Below the pieces are notes generated by a model, which was not told the DNA's origin, made no database searches, and saw nothing but the letters and a program-made list of their open reading frames with translations. A stretch of 64,000 bases of DNA from positions 62,001 to 126,000 of the forward strand of contig CAJTXP010000007.1 in assembly GCA_910583615.1 (NCBI GenBank), written 5' to 3'. A program made the position numbers and the translations under genes. The DNA comes from an uncultured Lachnospiraceae bacterium. GTDB lineage: Bacteria > Bacillota > Clostridia > Lachnospirales > Lachnospiraceae. Positions within the stretch are counted from its first letter, which is position 1. Every line of letters starts with the position of its first letter. This document shows positions 34,335 to 43,637 of this stretch, in pieces.

Positions 34335-34463
34335 GACTGCCGAGGCTGTATGGATACGGAGTCTGTGGCACAAAAAAGAGGCAGAAGAAATCAAAGTGCC
34401 GGAGAACAGCAGAGAGAAAACAGACAGAAAAACGATCAAACAGAAAAGCAGGGAGAAGGAAAA

Positions 34464-35294
34464 ATGGACGTAAAACAGGAACTTGCAAAACAGGCAGGAA
34501 GAAGCGGGAGTGTGGGAAAAAACAGATCCGCAGATAATAAAGAAGTGACACTGACGAAGAACATGAGCATTGCGGACCTGATCCGCGCCATGGAGCCGGA
34601 GATCAGAAAGGCACTGCCTTCGGTGGTGACGCCGGAGCGTTTTACCCGTATGGCGCTTTCCGCACTGAACAACAGTCCCAAATTGAAGGAATGCACCCAG
34701 ATGAGCTTTCTGGCGGCGCTGATGAATGCGGCACAGCTGGGACTGGAACCCAATACCTCACTGGGACAGGCATACTTGATTCCCTATAAAAATAAAGGAG
34801 TACTGGAATGTCAGTTCCAGATCGGCTATAAGGGAATGATCGATCTGGTCTACCGCAATGAGATGGTACAGACCATTCAGGCGCACTGTGTATATAAAAA
34901 TGACGATTTCACCTATGAACTGGGTCTGGAGCCGAAGCTTTATCATAAACCGGCGTTTCAGGACCGGGGAGAGCTGACTGCGGTTTATGCCATGTTCCGG
35001 CTGCAGAACGGAGGTTTCGGGTTTGAAGTCATGAGCAGAGGAGACATGGATGCGTATGCATCCCGTTATTCGCAGGGAATTGACAGTTCTTACAGTCCAT
35101 GGAAAAGCAATTACGAAGAAATGGCAAAAAAGACGGTTATAAAACGGGTGCTGAAATATGCACCGCTGAAAACGGATTTTGTACGTGCCATGAGCGTGGA
35201 CAATGCCATCCAGAACGAAATCAGCATTGACATGAGTGAGATCCGGAACCGGCAGGAAATTGTAGAAGGCAATTATCAGGAAACAGAAGCATAG
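34464..35294 (+). CDS. recT: RecT-family single-strand annealing protein
   Basis: A 276-residue RecT annealase: PERFTRMALSALNNSPKLKECTQMSFLAALMNAAQLGLEPNTSLGQAYLIPY, split across residues 55-105, is the family signature, followed by QFQIGYKGMIDLVYRN. It anneals single strands made by the YqaJ-type exonuclease. The ATG at 34464 has GGAGAAGGA upstream; the longer open frame crosses the terminator and is not expected to be translated. Confidence 0.94.
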   Translation: MDVKQELAKQAGRSGSVGKNRSADNKEVTLTKNMSIADLIRAMEPEIRKALPSVVTPERFTRMALSALNNSPKLKECTQMSFLAALMNAAQLGLEPNTSLGQAYLIPYKNKGVLECQFQIGYKGMIDLVYRNEMVQTIQAHCVYKNDDFTYELGLEPKLYHKPAFQDRGELTAVYAMFRLQNGGFGFEVMSRGDMDAYASRYSQGIDSSYSPWKSNYEEMAKKTVIKRVLKYAPLKTDFVRAMSVDNAIQNEISIDMSEIRNRQEIVEGNYQETEA

Positions 35295-35304
35295 GAGGAA
35301 GCAC

Positions 35305-36186
35305 ATGTTTACAGAAAAGGAAAGAGAAGAGCAGATTATAAAGATGGTAAAGGAAAGAATGCCGGATGTGGGAGTCAGTCCGGTTGAGATCTGCAAAAAT
35401 AACGGATGCTGCAGAAGAGGGCTTCAGATCTTCGGAAAAGAGAACCCGAAAGGGGTGATCGTCTACTGGGACAGCATAACAGCGTTCTGCACCGGGGAAG
35501 AAGCAGCAGACCATATCTGCCAGGTGGCGGAGGAAGAGCTTCCGGTACTGATTGACCGGGAGAGTATTCTGAACTGGGAAAAAGCAGGGCATCTGGTATA
35601 CAGAAAAGCAGTAAATTATGAGCGGAATGCAGACCGTTTATGCAGTATGGTACACAGGCGGTATCTGGATCTTGCGGAAGTTTACTATCTGAGGATTCCG
35701 GTGAACAGAAAGGATTTCGGGACCGGAGAGGTTCATGTCCGGATGCTGGAGGAATGGGGAATCAGTGAAGCGGAACTGTCAAAACAGGCGGAGATCAATA
35801 TGAATGCAGACGGGTATCATATGCAGTCCATGGACGAGTATCTGAGTTCTGCTTTCCCGGAAGAGGGACCGCTGCTTCCGGATTTTCCGGATTCCGGACT
35901 TTACCTGATCCGGAACCGGACCGGGGAATTCGGGGCCGGCATCATGACCAGCCGGAAACATATGAAGGAATTTATGGAACAGGCCGGAGAGGACTGTTAT
36001 ATTCTTCCCAGCAGCGTTCATGAACTGCTTGCTCTTCCCAGCAGTCTGAAATCCGATATGGCAGATCTGCATCTGCTTGTGCAGGGAGTCAATCTGGATG
36101 CAGTGCTGCCGGAAGAGTTTCTGTCTGACAATGTGTATTTCTGTCATATGGATACCGGAGAGGTGGAACTCTGTTGCGACATGTAA
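35305..36186 (+). CDS. DUF5688-family protein
   Basis: A 293-residue protein of the DUF5688 type found in Clostridial mobile elements: N-terminal VEICKNNGCCRRGLQIF, central NADRLCSMVHRRYLDLAEVYYLRIP, and C-terminal YILPSSVHELLALPSS...DAVLPEEFLSDNVYFC. Function unknown. AGGAGG precedes the ATG, 10 bases after recT. The 181-base gap that follows is open in the sigma-factor frame but has no start signal. Confidence 0.8.
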   Translation: MFTEKEREEQIIKMVKERMPDVGVSPVEICKNNGCCRRGLQIFGKENPKGVIVYWDSITAFCTGEEAADHICQVAEEELPVLIDRESILNWEKAGHLVYRKAVNYERNADRLCSMVHRRYLDLAEVYYLRIPVNRKDFGTGEVHVRMLEEWGISEAELSKQAEINMNADGYHMQSMDEYLSSAFPEEGPLLPDFPDSGLYLIRNRTGEFGAGIMTSRKHMKEFMEQAGEDCYILPSSVHELLALPSSLKSDMADLHLLVQGVNLDAVLPEEFLSDNVYFCHMDTGEVELCCDM

Positions 36187-36367
36187 TTATGTCCGTCTAT
36201 ATGTTGGCGAACTGAATTATGAAACAGGGCAGGACCGGGAGGAGACTTACAATGCAATGGGCTTCCTTCCGGCAGTTCCGGTGTGTTACCGGAGCGGAAA
36301 CAATCTGTCTGCGGGAGAAAAGTTTACATCTGCAGAACAGACAGTGCCGGATACAGGAGGAAGGAAA

Positions 36368-36955
36368 ATGAATACAAAAGCAGAGATGCAGAAGCTGGTC
36401 CTTAAAAACATGGGACTGGCCTACAGAATCGCATGGGAATACCATGGACGCGGGATAGAACAGGAAGAACTGCAGTCAGCGGCGTTATACGGGCTGGTAA
36501 AGGCAGCACACGGATTTGACAGATCCAGAGGAGTGCCGTTTCCGGCATATGCCTCTGCGGTGATGCGCAATGCAGTCCGGATAGAATTCCGGAAAGCGGG
36601 AAAAGACCAAAGATGCGTTTCCATGGAAGAGAAGATCAGAGGTTCCACAGAAGATGGAAACATCGGTGTATGGGCAGATCGGATTGCCTGCCGGGAAAAC
36701 GGTTTCGAACGGGTGGAGGAAAAGGATTTCATTCCTTCGCTGTTTTCGGCATCGGAACTGACGGGAAAAGAGCAGAAGGCGGTCTGGATGGTGGTGTGCA
36801 GAGGGATGACGCAGAAGGAAGCAGGGGAACAGATCGGTCTGTCACAGTCCCATGTGAGCAGGCGTATCCGGTCGGGAATAAAGAAGATCAGGAAAACGTA
36901 CATGAAAACCATGTATCCTGCTGGAATATCGCAGGACATAGCCACGGAAAAATAA
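36368..36955 (+). CDS. Sigma-70-family RNA polymerase sigma factor
   Basis: A 195-residue sigma factor: region 2 (LAYRIAWEYHGRGIEQEELQSAALYGLVKAAHGFDRSRGVPFPAYASAVMRNAVR, residues about 18-72) and a region 4 HTH (GMTQKEAGEQIGLSQSHVSRRIRSGIKKIR, about 148-178). Such element-borne sigma factors can direct transcription of transfer or late genes. The ATG at 36368 follows AGGAGGAAGG. Target promoters are unknown. Confidence 0.88.
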   Translation: MNTKAEMQKLVLKNMGLAYRIAWEYHGRGIEQEELQSAALYGLVKAAHGFDRSRGVPFPAYASAVMRNAVRIEFRKAGKDQRCVSMEEKIRGSTEDGNIGVWADRIACRENGFERVEEKDFIPSLFSASELTGKEQKAVWMVVCRGMTQKEAGEQIGLSQSHVSRRIRSGIKKIRKTYMKTMYPAGISQDIATEK

Positions 36956-36968
36956 GGAGGAAGAGACT

Positions 36969-37244
36969 GTGCCAAAATATGGAATCAGCGTAAGGGAAAT
37001 CCTGAAGAGGACGGTGATTGCAGAAGCAGAAAGCGTTGAGGAAGCAGTACAGAAAGTAGAGGAGGCAGTGGAACGTGATGAAATCATTCTGGATGTGGAT
37101 GACTATGATGACCGTGAGATTGTACCTTCGGAATACTGGAAAGAGGGCAGGATCCCTGACGGGGAGGATGTCAGTTGTTACTGGCAGCTGGCCTGTGGTC
37201 CGAATTCAAGACAGAGAACAACAAATAAATTGCAGGAGTCGTAA
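36969..37244 (+). CDS. DpnD/PcfM-family protein
   Basis: A 91-residue protein with the DpnD/PcfM pattern: YGISVREILKRTVIAEAESVEEAVQKVEEAVERDEIILDVDDYDDREIV, split over residues 4-53. PcfM is encoded on conjugative plasmids and DpnD beside a restriction locus; function is unknown. The start is GTG at 36969 with AAGGAGG upstream. Last gene of the host-like GC section of the island. Confidence 0.75.
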   Translation: MPKYGISVREILKRTVIAEAESVEEAVQKVEEAVERDEIILDVDDYDDREIVPSEYWKEGRIPDGEDVSCYWQLACGPNSRQRTTNKLQES

Positions 37245-37392
37245 ATTTAATGATTAAAAAGGGCTATTCTATAGAGGAAATTATAGTGGTAATGCCAGGT
37301 TATCCTCAACATGATGCAGAGGAGTTATGAAAAGAACTTAAGGAAGAAATGTTGTAGACAGTGTAATTTGGGTAAAGATTGTATCCATAATG
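37245..37392. other. Gap with a 26-codon frame of doubtful meaning
   Basis: The 363 bases after DpnD/PcfM (to 37607) contain a short frame at 37250-37330 (MIKKGYSIEEIIVVMPGY...), without a good ribosome site, then a terminator and AT-rich sequence. Nothing else was recognised. Confidence 0.3.
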
Positions 37393-37453
37393 ACAGGACT
37401 GTATTAACAAATGTTATGAGATTAAAAACATTGTTAAATGCAGTCCTGTTTTA
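37393..37453 (+). terminator. Long AT-rich terminator hairpin
   Basis: ACAGGACTG (37393-37401) pairs with CAGTCCTGT (37441-37449), continued by imperfect pairing of ATTAACAAATGTT with AACATTGTTAAAT inside, then TTTATT. It ends the parA-DpnD/PcfM block. Confidence 0.7.
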
Positions 37454-37607
37454 TTGTAAATATCATGTTTACATAAAAATTTAATAAATGATTGTGGAAT
37501 TTAAAACTGTTATGACTATCTGGTTAAAATCTTTTATATTTAACTCAACATACTCATGTTAGAAATTAAAATACATTATGTTTAAAATAAAAGAGTTTTT
37601 TACATGC

Positions 37608-38627
37608 TTAATACGCTTTTTCGTTATTTATAAAACGAATTGCTTTTCTAATTGTTGTATGATCTATATATGGTTTTTGAAGTGATGCGGGGTAACCATC
37701 TATATCCTCTTTTAATAATAAGGAATGTAACTCTTGTATTTTCTGCATATTATTTATAAAAATTTTTTCATGATTTGTAGAGTTATTATCGAAGAGTTGG
37801 TTTAGGTGGGTATAAAATTTGTTTTGAGCTGTTAATGTATAAAAGCGATCAGAGAAAAATAAATCTACAAGTGTTTGTAAATTCATCGCAAGCATACCTG
37901 GTGTTGGAAAAAGTAAATGTCTTTCTTGGAATTGTTGAATATTATTGCATAATTCAAATAGGTCATCTGGCAAAAACAAATCTAACCAATTTTTTGCGGT
38001 TTCATTCCATATTTTTAGCCATTCGCTCTCTGTATATTCGTATGAATCCATTTTGTTATGAAAAATTTCTTCAATAATAATTTTTGAATCTTTAAGAATA
38101 GTTTCTTTAAAAAATTTCCATTCTTTTTTCTCTTCCCTATAATTATAGACAATACTAACGAAAATAGGAGTAAAAGATTTTGTTGTAACAAGACTTAGCC
38201 TATCACAGTTATTACAGTTTTTATCCTTATTGTTGGACAAAATTACTGGTTTTAGTAAGGAATCGCTATGGACAGATGGTAGCGTCAAGTTTTTCAAAAG
38301 TCTATAAAATACCTGTGTATGAAGATGTGTTTTTTTCTCTTTCTTGGGTAAAAGAAGATCTTCACAATTTATTGTTTTGTCTTTTGTTCTGTTCTTTTTT
38401 GAGTTGGGAAAATAAACATATGCAGGATTTCCAGGGAACATATTTTGCAGTAAGAAGTTTAAATTCCTCTTAAATGTTTTAGGGGAGTAACAGGTTGGAT
38501 GTGATTTAAGTAGACCGATAATTTTCTCGTCGGAATATCTTGTTTCTTCCTCGCAATACATATGGTTTGATAAATAGTGTAAAAGATATTGTTTTTTAAT
38601 GATAGGTACATTGTCATTGATAATCAT
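37608..38627 (-). CDS. Uncharacterised AT-rich gene product
   Basis: A 339-residue protein of unknown family, the only large minus-strand gene in the island. It is rich in Lys, Asn, Phe and Ile. A CNNC-type pair (CNNCDRL, about 138-144) is the only Cys motif. The C-terminal half is helical (IWNETAKNWLDLFLPDDLFELCNN...). AGGAGG precedes the ATG and a good promoter lies upstream. It diverges from the 615-residue and ATPase genes, so it could be a regulator or partner of that pair. Codon use is far more AT-rich than the neighbouring ParA block, suggesting separate acquisition. Confidence 0.6.
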   Translation of the reverse strand: MIINDNVPIIKKQYLLHYLSNHMYCEEETRYSDEKIIGLLKSHPTCYSPKTFKRNLNFLLQNMFPGNPAYVYFPNSKKNRTKDKTINCEDLLLPKKEKKTHLHTQVFYRLLKNLTLPSVHSDSLLKPVILSNNKDKNCNNCDRLSLVTTKSFTPIFVSIVYNYREEKKEWKFFKETILKDSKIIIEEIFHNKMDSYEYTESEWLKIWNETAKNWLDLFLPDDLFELCNNIQQFQERHLLFPTPGMLAMNLQTLVDLFFSDRFYTLTAQNKFYTHLNQLFDNNSTNHEKIFINNMQKIQELHSLLLKEDIDGYPASLQKPYIDHTTIRKAIRFINNEKAY

Positions 38628-38652
38628 TTGATCCTCCTATTATAAAAACTTT

Positions 38653-38681
38653 ATTATACTATAAATAAAATAATAAATCAA
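38653..38681 (-). promoter_or_regulatory. Promoter of the minus-strand unknown gene
   Basis: Read on the minus strand: TTGATT (38681-38676), a 17-base spacer and TATAAT (38658-38653), 26 bases before the start codon. Confidence 0.75.
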
Positions 38682-38808
38682 CTAGTTGTGTGAAAATTTT
38701 TGGATTGATTTTGGTGGAGAAAGTTGTCAGGGATTGAGAAAAAAGGTGTGATAAGATAAAGATAGTGAAAGTGCACAATCACTAATCGAAAATGGAAGGA
38801 GCGAAATA

Positions 38809-38972
38809 ATGCGGATAAAAAGTTAAAATAATCAAAAGATAATCCCGTTAACTGGAAAGTCTGGAAAATATTTTATGAAAATAAGTCGATTGTATATGAT
38901 TTTTCAGAAAAGTACATTAAGGATTTTTTCAGAAGTCGGGAATATGTGAAAAGTATTAAAAAAAATATATAA
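38809..38972 (+). pseudogene. Frameshifted small gene
   Basis: An ATG at 38809 behind AAGGAG reads only MRIKS before a stop. About 20 bases on, another frame encodes SKDNPVNWKVWKIF...YDFSEKYIKDFFRSREYVKSIKKNI (to 38972), which looks like real protein but has no start. The A-rich stretch at 38817-38837 is a likely place for an indel. Origin unknown. Confidence 0.45.
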
Positions 38973-39043
38973 AGCTGGCCAGCTGATTTTAAATTAACAA
39001 CAAATTGTTGTAGCATAAAAGATTATGAAAGAAGGAAATATAT

Positions 39044-40891
39044 ATGAATAAAAATTATCAAAATGTGGGAGGCAGATATTTCCCAATGACATCACAAGAA
39101 TTTGATATAAGAATGGAAGAGGCGATTCAACAGGATCTACTACATCATCCTGAAAAAATAACGGACCAGAAACTTGCTTTTGAGAGAGATGCTTACAAAA
39201 GCAACCTTAGGATAAATGAATGTTTTACAAAGCAGAAGATGAAGAATTGTATGCCTCGTTTCTTTTGTGTTGAAAATAACATATGGCTGCAAATTCTTAA
39301 TGGGACAAACACTGTGATTTCCCAACAGCCGGTGTTCTGTTGTCGGATTGAACAGATAAAGAGATACCAACGCGATGGCCTGGACGAGATTTTCTGGCAG
39401 CTGATTTTGATTGAAGGTGTAAGTGGTTTGAAGGTATTCAGTCCATTATATGGAAGTGGAATTTTGCAGTCTAACAGTAAGTTACGTAAGACTATTCTAT
39501 TGAAATATCAGAACATAGGAGATACAAAATATAATACCTTGACATGGACTTGGATGCGGGGATATTTATTGCGAATGATAGAAACATCTGAGATTATTAA
39601 ACTTCCTTTAAAGGCTGGATGGTTTGAGAAGGAAGAAAGCTGGCGCTTTTGGACCGCCAAAAGTGCTGATAAAATGCTTCTGAGTGAGCAGATAAAGAAA
39701 TTTTATGTTGACAAATTTTCAGAATTATGCGCAGAAGATGTAGTGACAGATTTCCAAAATATATCAGATGGGATTGCTGATTGCAAGGAGTATGCAGGTA
39801 TGCTGTTGATATTACGCCTGTGTGCCATATTTGCACGTTTGACAGTCAATCTGCCCTTGGAGATCGGGGTTGCCATTGTCGGTGAAAAATCATTGGAGGT
39901 GGCAGAAGGGTTTTTGAGAACTATGCACAATAATGTAGATATTGTCAATCTGGATGCAGATCGGATGGGAAAGATTCAGAAACAGGTTGAATTATTGCAG
40001 GATACTCCTGCGATATTTGTTACTTCAGATCCGGACAGTAAATCTACTCAGAATCGTCTTCAGAGAGTGATGAGTTGGCTTAGATCAGGGTATATAGAAG
40101 GATCAAAAGTGGATATTCCATTTGTATTCTGCCTGAAAAGATTTTCGAAATTCTATCCTCTGGATGACATTGTTCTTTTAGATGCTGATGAAATTCTAAT
40201 TCCTAAAGGAAGTGCAGCTGCGTTTGCACAGTTACAAAATTATATTATCAAAAATGTGGAGATGGCAGGTTCGTACTATGTTCACGAATTAAGAAGGATG
40301 TACAAGAAAGAGAAGTTGGAATCCAAAGACGAAAATAAATTTTTACCTCTGGTACAGGTGGTTGTTGACGTTGTCCTTCAAATGTTTAACCGGAAAATAA
40401 CTGAGGATTCTTATAATAAACTGGAAGAATTGCTTTATTCTGGAGAAGACAATATTATTACTCAATTAAAAAAAGGAAGTAGTACGCTTCTTGAAGTGTT
40501 CCAGAAGAAGGTAGAAGATCTGGTTGGACTGGAAATTATATATTTTATTGATAGAAATAAGATTTCATACATAACCAGTGACAGCGTTATCTACTATGAT
40601 GATGAGTTCTATTATTTTACTTCAAAAGTATTGAATTTTATTTGTCAACGGACCAATATTGATTACAAAACTCTTCTTTTGATTAAACAACAGCTTGCGG
40701 AGCAGAATCTGATAAAGCTATATAAAAACAGGAGTAGCTGTAACAGAGATCTGGGAATCGATTTTCTGGTATGCAGTTTAAATGGAGAACGAAAAAGATT
40801 GTCCGGTCTGGCAATTAAACGTCAGTTCTGGAACAAAATCGGAGGTATAGCACTTGAAGAAAGAAGGGGATATGATGAAATTACGCTGTGA
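39044..40891 (+). CDS. Uncharacterised 615-residue protein (possible ATPase-like core)
   Basis: A large protein with no firm family. The middle (about 245-400) alternates hydrophobic strands and helices like a nucleotide-binding core (LLILRLCAIFARLTVNL, IGVAIVGEKS, PAIFVTSDPDSK, VPFVFCLKR-like, PLDDIVLLDADEILIP), but I see no GKS/GKT P-loop. The C-terminus (about 510-600) resembles a winged helix (FICQRTNIDYKTLLLIKQQLAEQNLIKLY). GAAAGGAAA precedes the ATG. It overlaps the HerA-like ATPase gene by 20 bases, so the two proteins are probably partners, either in element replication/mobilisation or in defence. Confidence 0.55.
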   Translation: MNKNYQNVGGRYFPMTSQEFDIRMEEAIQQDLLHHPEKITDQKLAFERDAYKSNLRINECFTKQKMKNCMPRFFCVENNIWLQILNGTNTVISQQPVFCCRIEQIKRYQRDGLDEIFWQLILIEGVSGLKVFSPLYGSGILQSNSKLRKTILLKYQNIGDTKYNTLTWTWMRGYLLRMIETSEIIKLPLKAGWFEKEESWRFWTAKSADKMLLSEQIKKFYVDKFSELCAEDVVTDFQNISDGIADCKEYAGMLLILRLCAIFARLTVNLPLEIGVAIVGEKSLEVAEGFLRTMHNNVDIVNLDADRMGKIQKQVELLQDTPAIFVTSDPDSKSTQNRLQRVMSWLRSGYIEGSKVDIPFVFCLKRFSKFYPLDDIVLLDADEILIPKGSAAAFAQLQNYIIKNVEMAGSYYVHELRRMYKKEKLESKDENKFLPLVQVVVDVVLQMFNRKITEDSYNKLEELLYSGEDNIITQLKKGSSTLLEVFQKKVEDLVGLEIIYFIDRNKISYITSDSVIYYDDEFYYFTSKVLNFICQRTNIDYKTLLLIKQQLAEQNLIKLYKNRSSCNRDLGIDFLVCSLNGERKRLSGLAIKRQFWNKIGGIALEERRGYDEITL

Positions 40892-41927
40892 AAAACAGAC
40901 TATTGGTTTGGAAATTCCAGATTCAGAGAAAAGATCCATGTTGGTTGTGGGTGGCTCCCGTATGGGTAAGACGTATTTTGTTTCTGGTTTAGCAGCTGAG
41001 TTGATTACGGCAGGATATATAGTCCATTTGATTGATCTGGGTGAGAAATGGAGTGACAGTGATAAAATGCGTCTGTTAAATGTGGGTGCAGAGAAACGTT
41101 CTGTGGAAACCGCCGGCCATTTATTTACTTTTCGATCAGACGAGGAGCTGCTTGGATGTGCAGATAAGATTTTAAGTGCGTTCGGGAGTCGTTCAATGAG
41201 AGGAAGTAGGGTTTTAAAGGGTGTTTTTAAGGAGCTTCTGGAAGATAATGATGGCTGTTTTATGCTTGAGGATGTTATAACAAAGCTAGAGAATGAACAG
41301 GAAACAGTTTCTGCTAAGAAAGAATGGTTTATAACGTTGCATGAGTTTTTTGACAGTTGCGGAGAAGTTCCAAATGTTTTATTTTCTGTAGATACAGATG
41401 CTGATTATTATAAAACAAGTATTATCTGGGAACTTTCAGGTTTAGATGACAGTTATGTACATATGATGGCCTATTTATTATCCTATCACTTCTTGTGTCA
41501 AAGAAAGTGGGTTTTTAAAGACCGACATAGTGATAAAGGTATGTTTCTGATTATTGATGAATTTCAGAACCTTAACCTGAATCGCAAGTCTATTTTAGGT
41601 ACTTGTTTGACCGAAGGTCAAAAGTATGGGCTTAGTCTTATCTTGATTACGCAGTTTCTGGCAGGAAATTTTTCGGAACCTGTTATTAACCAGTTTAAAC
41701 AAGGTGGTTATCGCTTTTTCTTTCGTTTGACGGAAGAAGAGGCAGCACATGTCAGCAAGCAGATAGCATATGATGTTCAAGTTCAAAAAGCCATATATAA
41801 GAAGCTTATTACGTTTCCAAGAGGGCACTGTTTGATGATGGGTCCGCATTTTGTAGGGACACGCCGGGAAGTTTCAGAGGCTTTCCGATTTGTAGAAGTA
41901 TGTGGAAATACGGAGTTGGAAAATTAG
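40872..41927 (+). CDS. HerA/FtsK-like P-loop ATPase
   Basis: A 351-residue ATPase. Walker A is GGSRMGKT at 27-34 near the N-terminus, Walker B is FLIIDEFQNL, and the stretch GLSLILITQFLAGNFSEPVINQF is typical sensor sequence of HerA/VirD4/FtsK-type DNA translocases. The protein is shorter than VirD4 or FtsK and has no membrane segments. The ATG at 40872 has AAGAAGGGG upstream and lies inside the previous gene. HerA-like ATPases work in DNA end processing, in conjugation and in several phage-defence systems; which role applies here is not settled. Confidence 0.7.
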   Translation: MMKLRCEKQTIGLEIPDSEKRSMLVVGGSRMGKTYFVSGLAAELITAGYIVHLIDLGEKWSDSDKMRLLNVGAEKRSVETAGHLFTFRSDEELLGCADKILSAFGSRSMRGSRVLKGVFKELLEDNDGCFMLEDVITKLENEQETVSAKKEWFITLHEFFDSCGEVPNVLFSVDTDADYYKTSIIWELSGLDDSYVHMMAYLLSYHFLCQRKWVFKDRHSDKGMFLIIDEFQNLNLNRKSILGTCLTEGQKYGLSLILITQFLAGNFSEPVINQFKQGGYRFFFRLTEEEAAHVSKQIAYDVQVQKAIYKKLITFPRGHCLMMGPHFVGTRREVSEAFRFVEVCGNTELEN

Positions 41928-42045
41928 TGTGATCTGCAGGGATCTGTCAAGGCAGTGCAGTTACTTGGGGAGGTTTTGAAACAGGTTATACGTTGGAAAA
42001 TATTTGTTTCAAGACCGTACAGAGTTTATATTTTAGGAGGTTATC

Positions 42046-42237
42046 ATGCAAAAAAGAACAAATGAGGATATAAATGCCGTATATATTACTGTGGATATGG
42101 CATGCCAATTAACGAATCTTGGGAAAAATACGGTTCGTAAGATGGCAAATGAATGCAAAGCCAGTCGAAAAATAGGAAAATCTGTTCGCATTAAACGGAG
42201 TGTTTTTCTGGCATATATAGACAGTTTTGAAGGCTGA
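42046..42237 (+). CDS. xis: Excisionase (Tn916 Xis-like)
   Basis: A 63-residue winged-helix protein (VYITVDMACQLTNLGKNTVRKMANECKASRKIGKSVRIKRSVFLAYIDSF), typical of Xis proteins that bend DNA at attachment sites to favour excision. AGGAGG precedes the ATG. It lies 86 bases before the integrase gene. Confidence 0.85.
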   Translation: MQKRTNEDINAVYITVDMACQLTNLGKNTVRKMANECKASRKIGKSVRIKRSVFLAYIDSFEG

Positions 42238-42323
42238 TACATATATGTCGTTATATGAAAAGCGTTAGTGGGGCAGGAATTTTTTTCCTGCCCTGTATTT
42301 TTGACAGAAAGGTGGATTGTTTT

Positions 42324-43550
42324 ATGGCAAGAAAAGATAAAAAGGGACGTAAGCTGCGAGTTGGAGAATATTATGATGAAGTTAATGACAGATATGTATA
42401 CAGGAGGATGATAAATGGCAAACGTTATTCTCTTACAGATGGCGATCTGGCAGTTCTTCGTAAAAAAGCTGCCAACCTGATTGTGGAAATTGAAAATGGC
42501 AGTCTTAGTGGCAGAAAATTGACTGAAATGACTCTTGATCAGTATTATGAATGCTGGTGTAAAAATGCGGGAAAATCTTCTAGGAAAGCTACTACACTCA
42601 TGAATTATCAGGCTTATTATAAAGCGCATGTGCTGGGAACAGAATTAGGACAGATGCAGATTGGAAAGATACGGAGAATGCACTGCCAGAAACTGTTTAA
42701 TGAGATGATTGAGAATGGTTGCAGGAAAAGTACACTTAATAATATGAAAGGATGCCTCTCAGCTGTTTTTTCGGCAGCGGAGGATGATGATGCGATTGTA
42801 AAAAATCCCTGTAAGAATATTAAGTTTATCAATGTGGATGCTGGAAAAAGAGAGGCTATTCCGGAAGAACAGGTCAGACTGTTGATGGATTTTTTGAAAC
42901 GGGATGAAGAGTTTGCAGAATATTATCCATTTTTTGTGGTACTGTTTAATCTTGGAAGCAGAGTGGGGGAGGCTTGTGCGCTTACGTGGGATGCAGTAGA
43001 TTTTTTCCGCTCGCAGGTTACGATTGACAAATCATTAAATAGATACAGAAAAAAGGAATATGGCTTTACGCTTGCTGTAGGAAGTACAAAAAGCAGGAAA
43101 GGTATCCGGACAATAACAGTGAATGAAGCTGTTATAAATGCATTAAAGAAACAGCGTCAGCTGCAGATGCAGAACCTGTGTCCGGCAGGTCGGATTTTAC
43201 GGGTAGATGATTATGGGCGTGTGATTGGAGAAATTGACAATCTGGTTTTTACGCAGGTAAATGGGAATGCGTGGTATGAACCGGCAATCATCAGCCTGAT
43301 TCACAGAATTGTGAAAAAGCAGAATAATTCTGTAGAAAGAGAAAATGGAAAAAAACTGGAATATTTCACGCCGCATCAGATACGCCATACATACACGACA
43401 ATGGCATATGAAGCCGGAATAGACGAAAAGGAAGTGGCATTCCGTCTGGGACATTCATCGGAGGCTACGACAAGAGACGTTTATACGCATTTACGTGGCA
43501 ATAAAAAACAGGAACAGGAGGAGGCGATCAATAGAATCTGGATCAGCTGA
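42324..43550 (+). CDS. int: Tyrosine-type site-specific integrase
   Basis: A 408-residue tyrosine recombinase: N-terminal arm-binding domain (1-65), SAM-like core-binding domain (about 68-165, YYECWCKNAGKSSRKATTLMNYQAYYKAHV), and catalytic domain with Arg213 (GSRVGEACAL), a Lys in the beta hairpin (STKSRKG), HQIRHTYTT, LGHSS and the nucleophile in DVYTH. All catalytic residues are present. The ATG at 42324 has AAAGGTGG upstream; the earlier in-frame start at 42255 is poorly placed. It should integrate and excise the element at the 32-bp repeats 16949 and 44687. Confidence 0.95.
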   Translation: MARKDKKGRKLRVGEYYDEVNDRYVYRRMINGKRYSLTDGDLAVLRKKAANLIVEIENGSLSGRKLTEMTLDQYYECWCKNAGKSSRKATTLMNYQAYYKAHVLGTELGQMQIGKIRRMHCQKLFNEMIENGCRKSTLNNMKGCLSAVFSAAEDDDAIVKNPCKNIKFINVDAGKREAIPEEQVRLLMDFLKRDEEFAEYYPFFVVLFNLGSRVGEACALTWDAVDFFRSQVTIDKSLNRYRKKEYGFTLAVGSTKSRKGIRTITVNEAVINALKKQRQLQMQNLCPAGRILRVDDYGRVIGEIDNLVFTQVNGNAWYEPAIISLIHRIVKKQNNSVERENGKKLEYFTPHQIRHTYTTMAYEAGIDEKEVAFRLGHSSEATTRDVYTHLRGNKKQEQEEAINRIWIS

Positions 43551-43637
43551 CAGGAGTATCTGTCAGCTGAAATGGGACTATATTGTTGTAAAAATACAGA
43601 AATCTGATATAATGCAGATAAGGACAGGAGAAAGCAA

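Noticed and set aside
40872..41927. Conjugative coupling protein (VirD4/TraG)
   Set aside because: No membrane anchor, short length, and no relaxase or secretion genes in the island; kept as HerA/FtsK-like ATPase.
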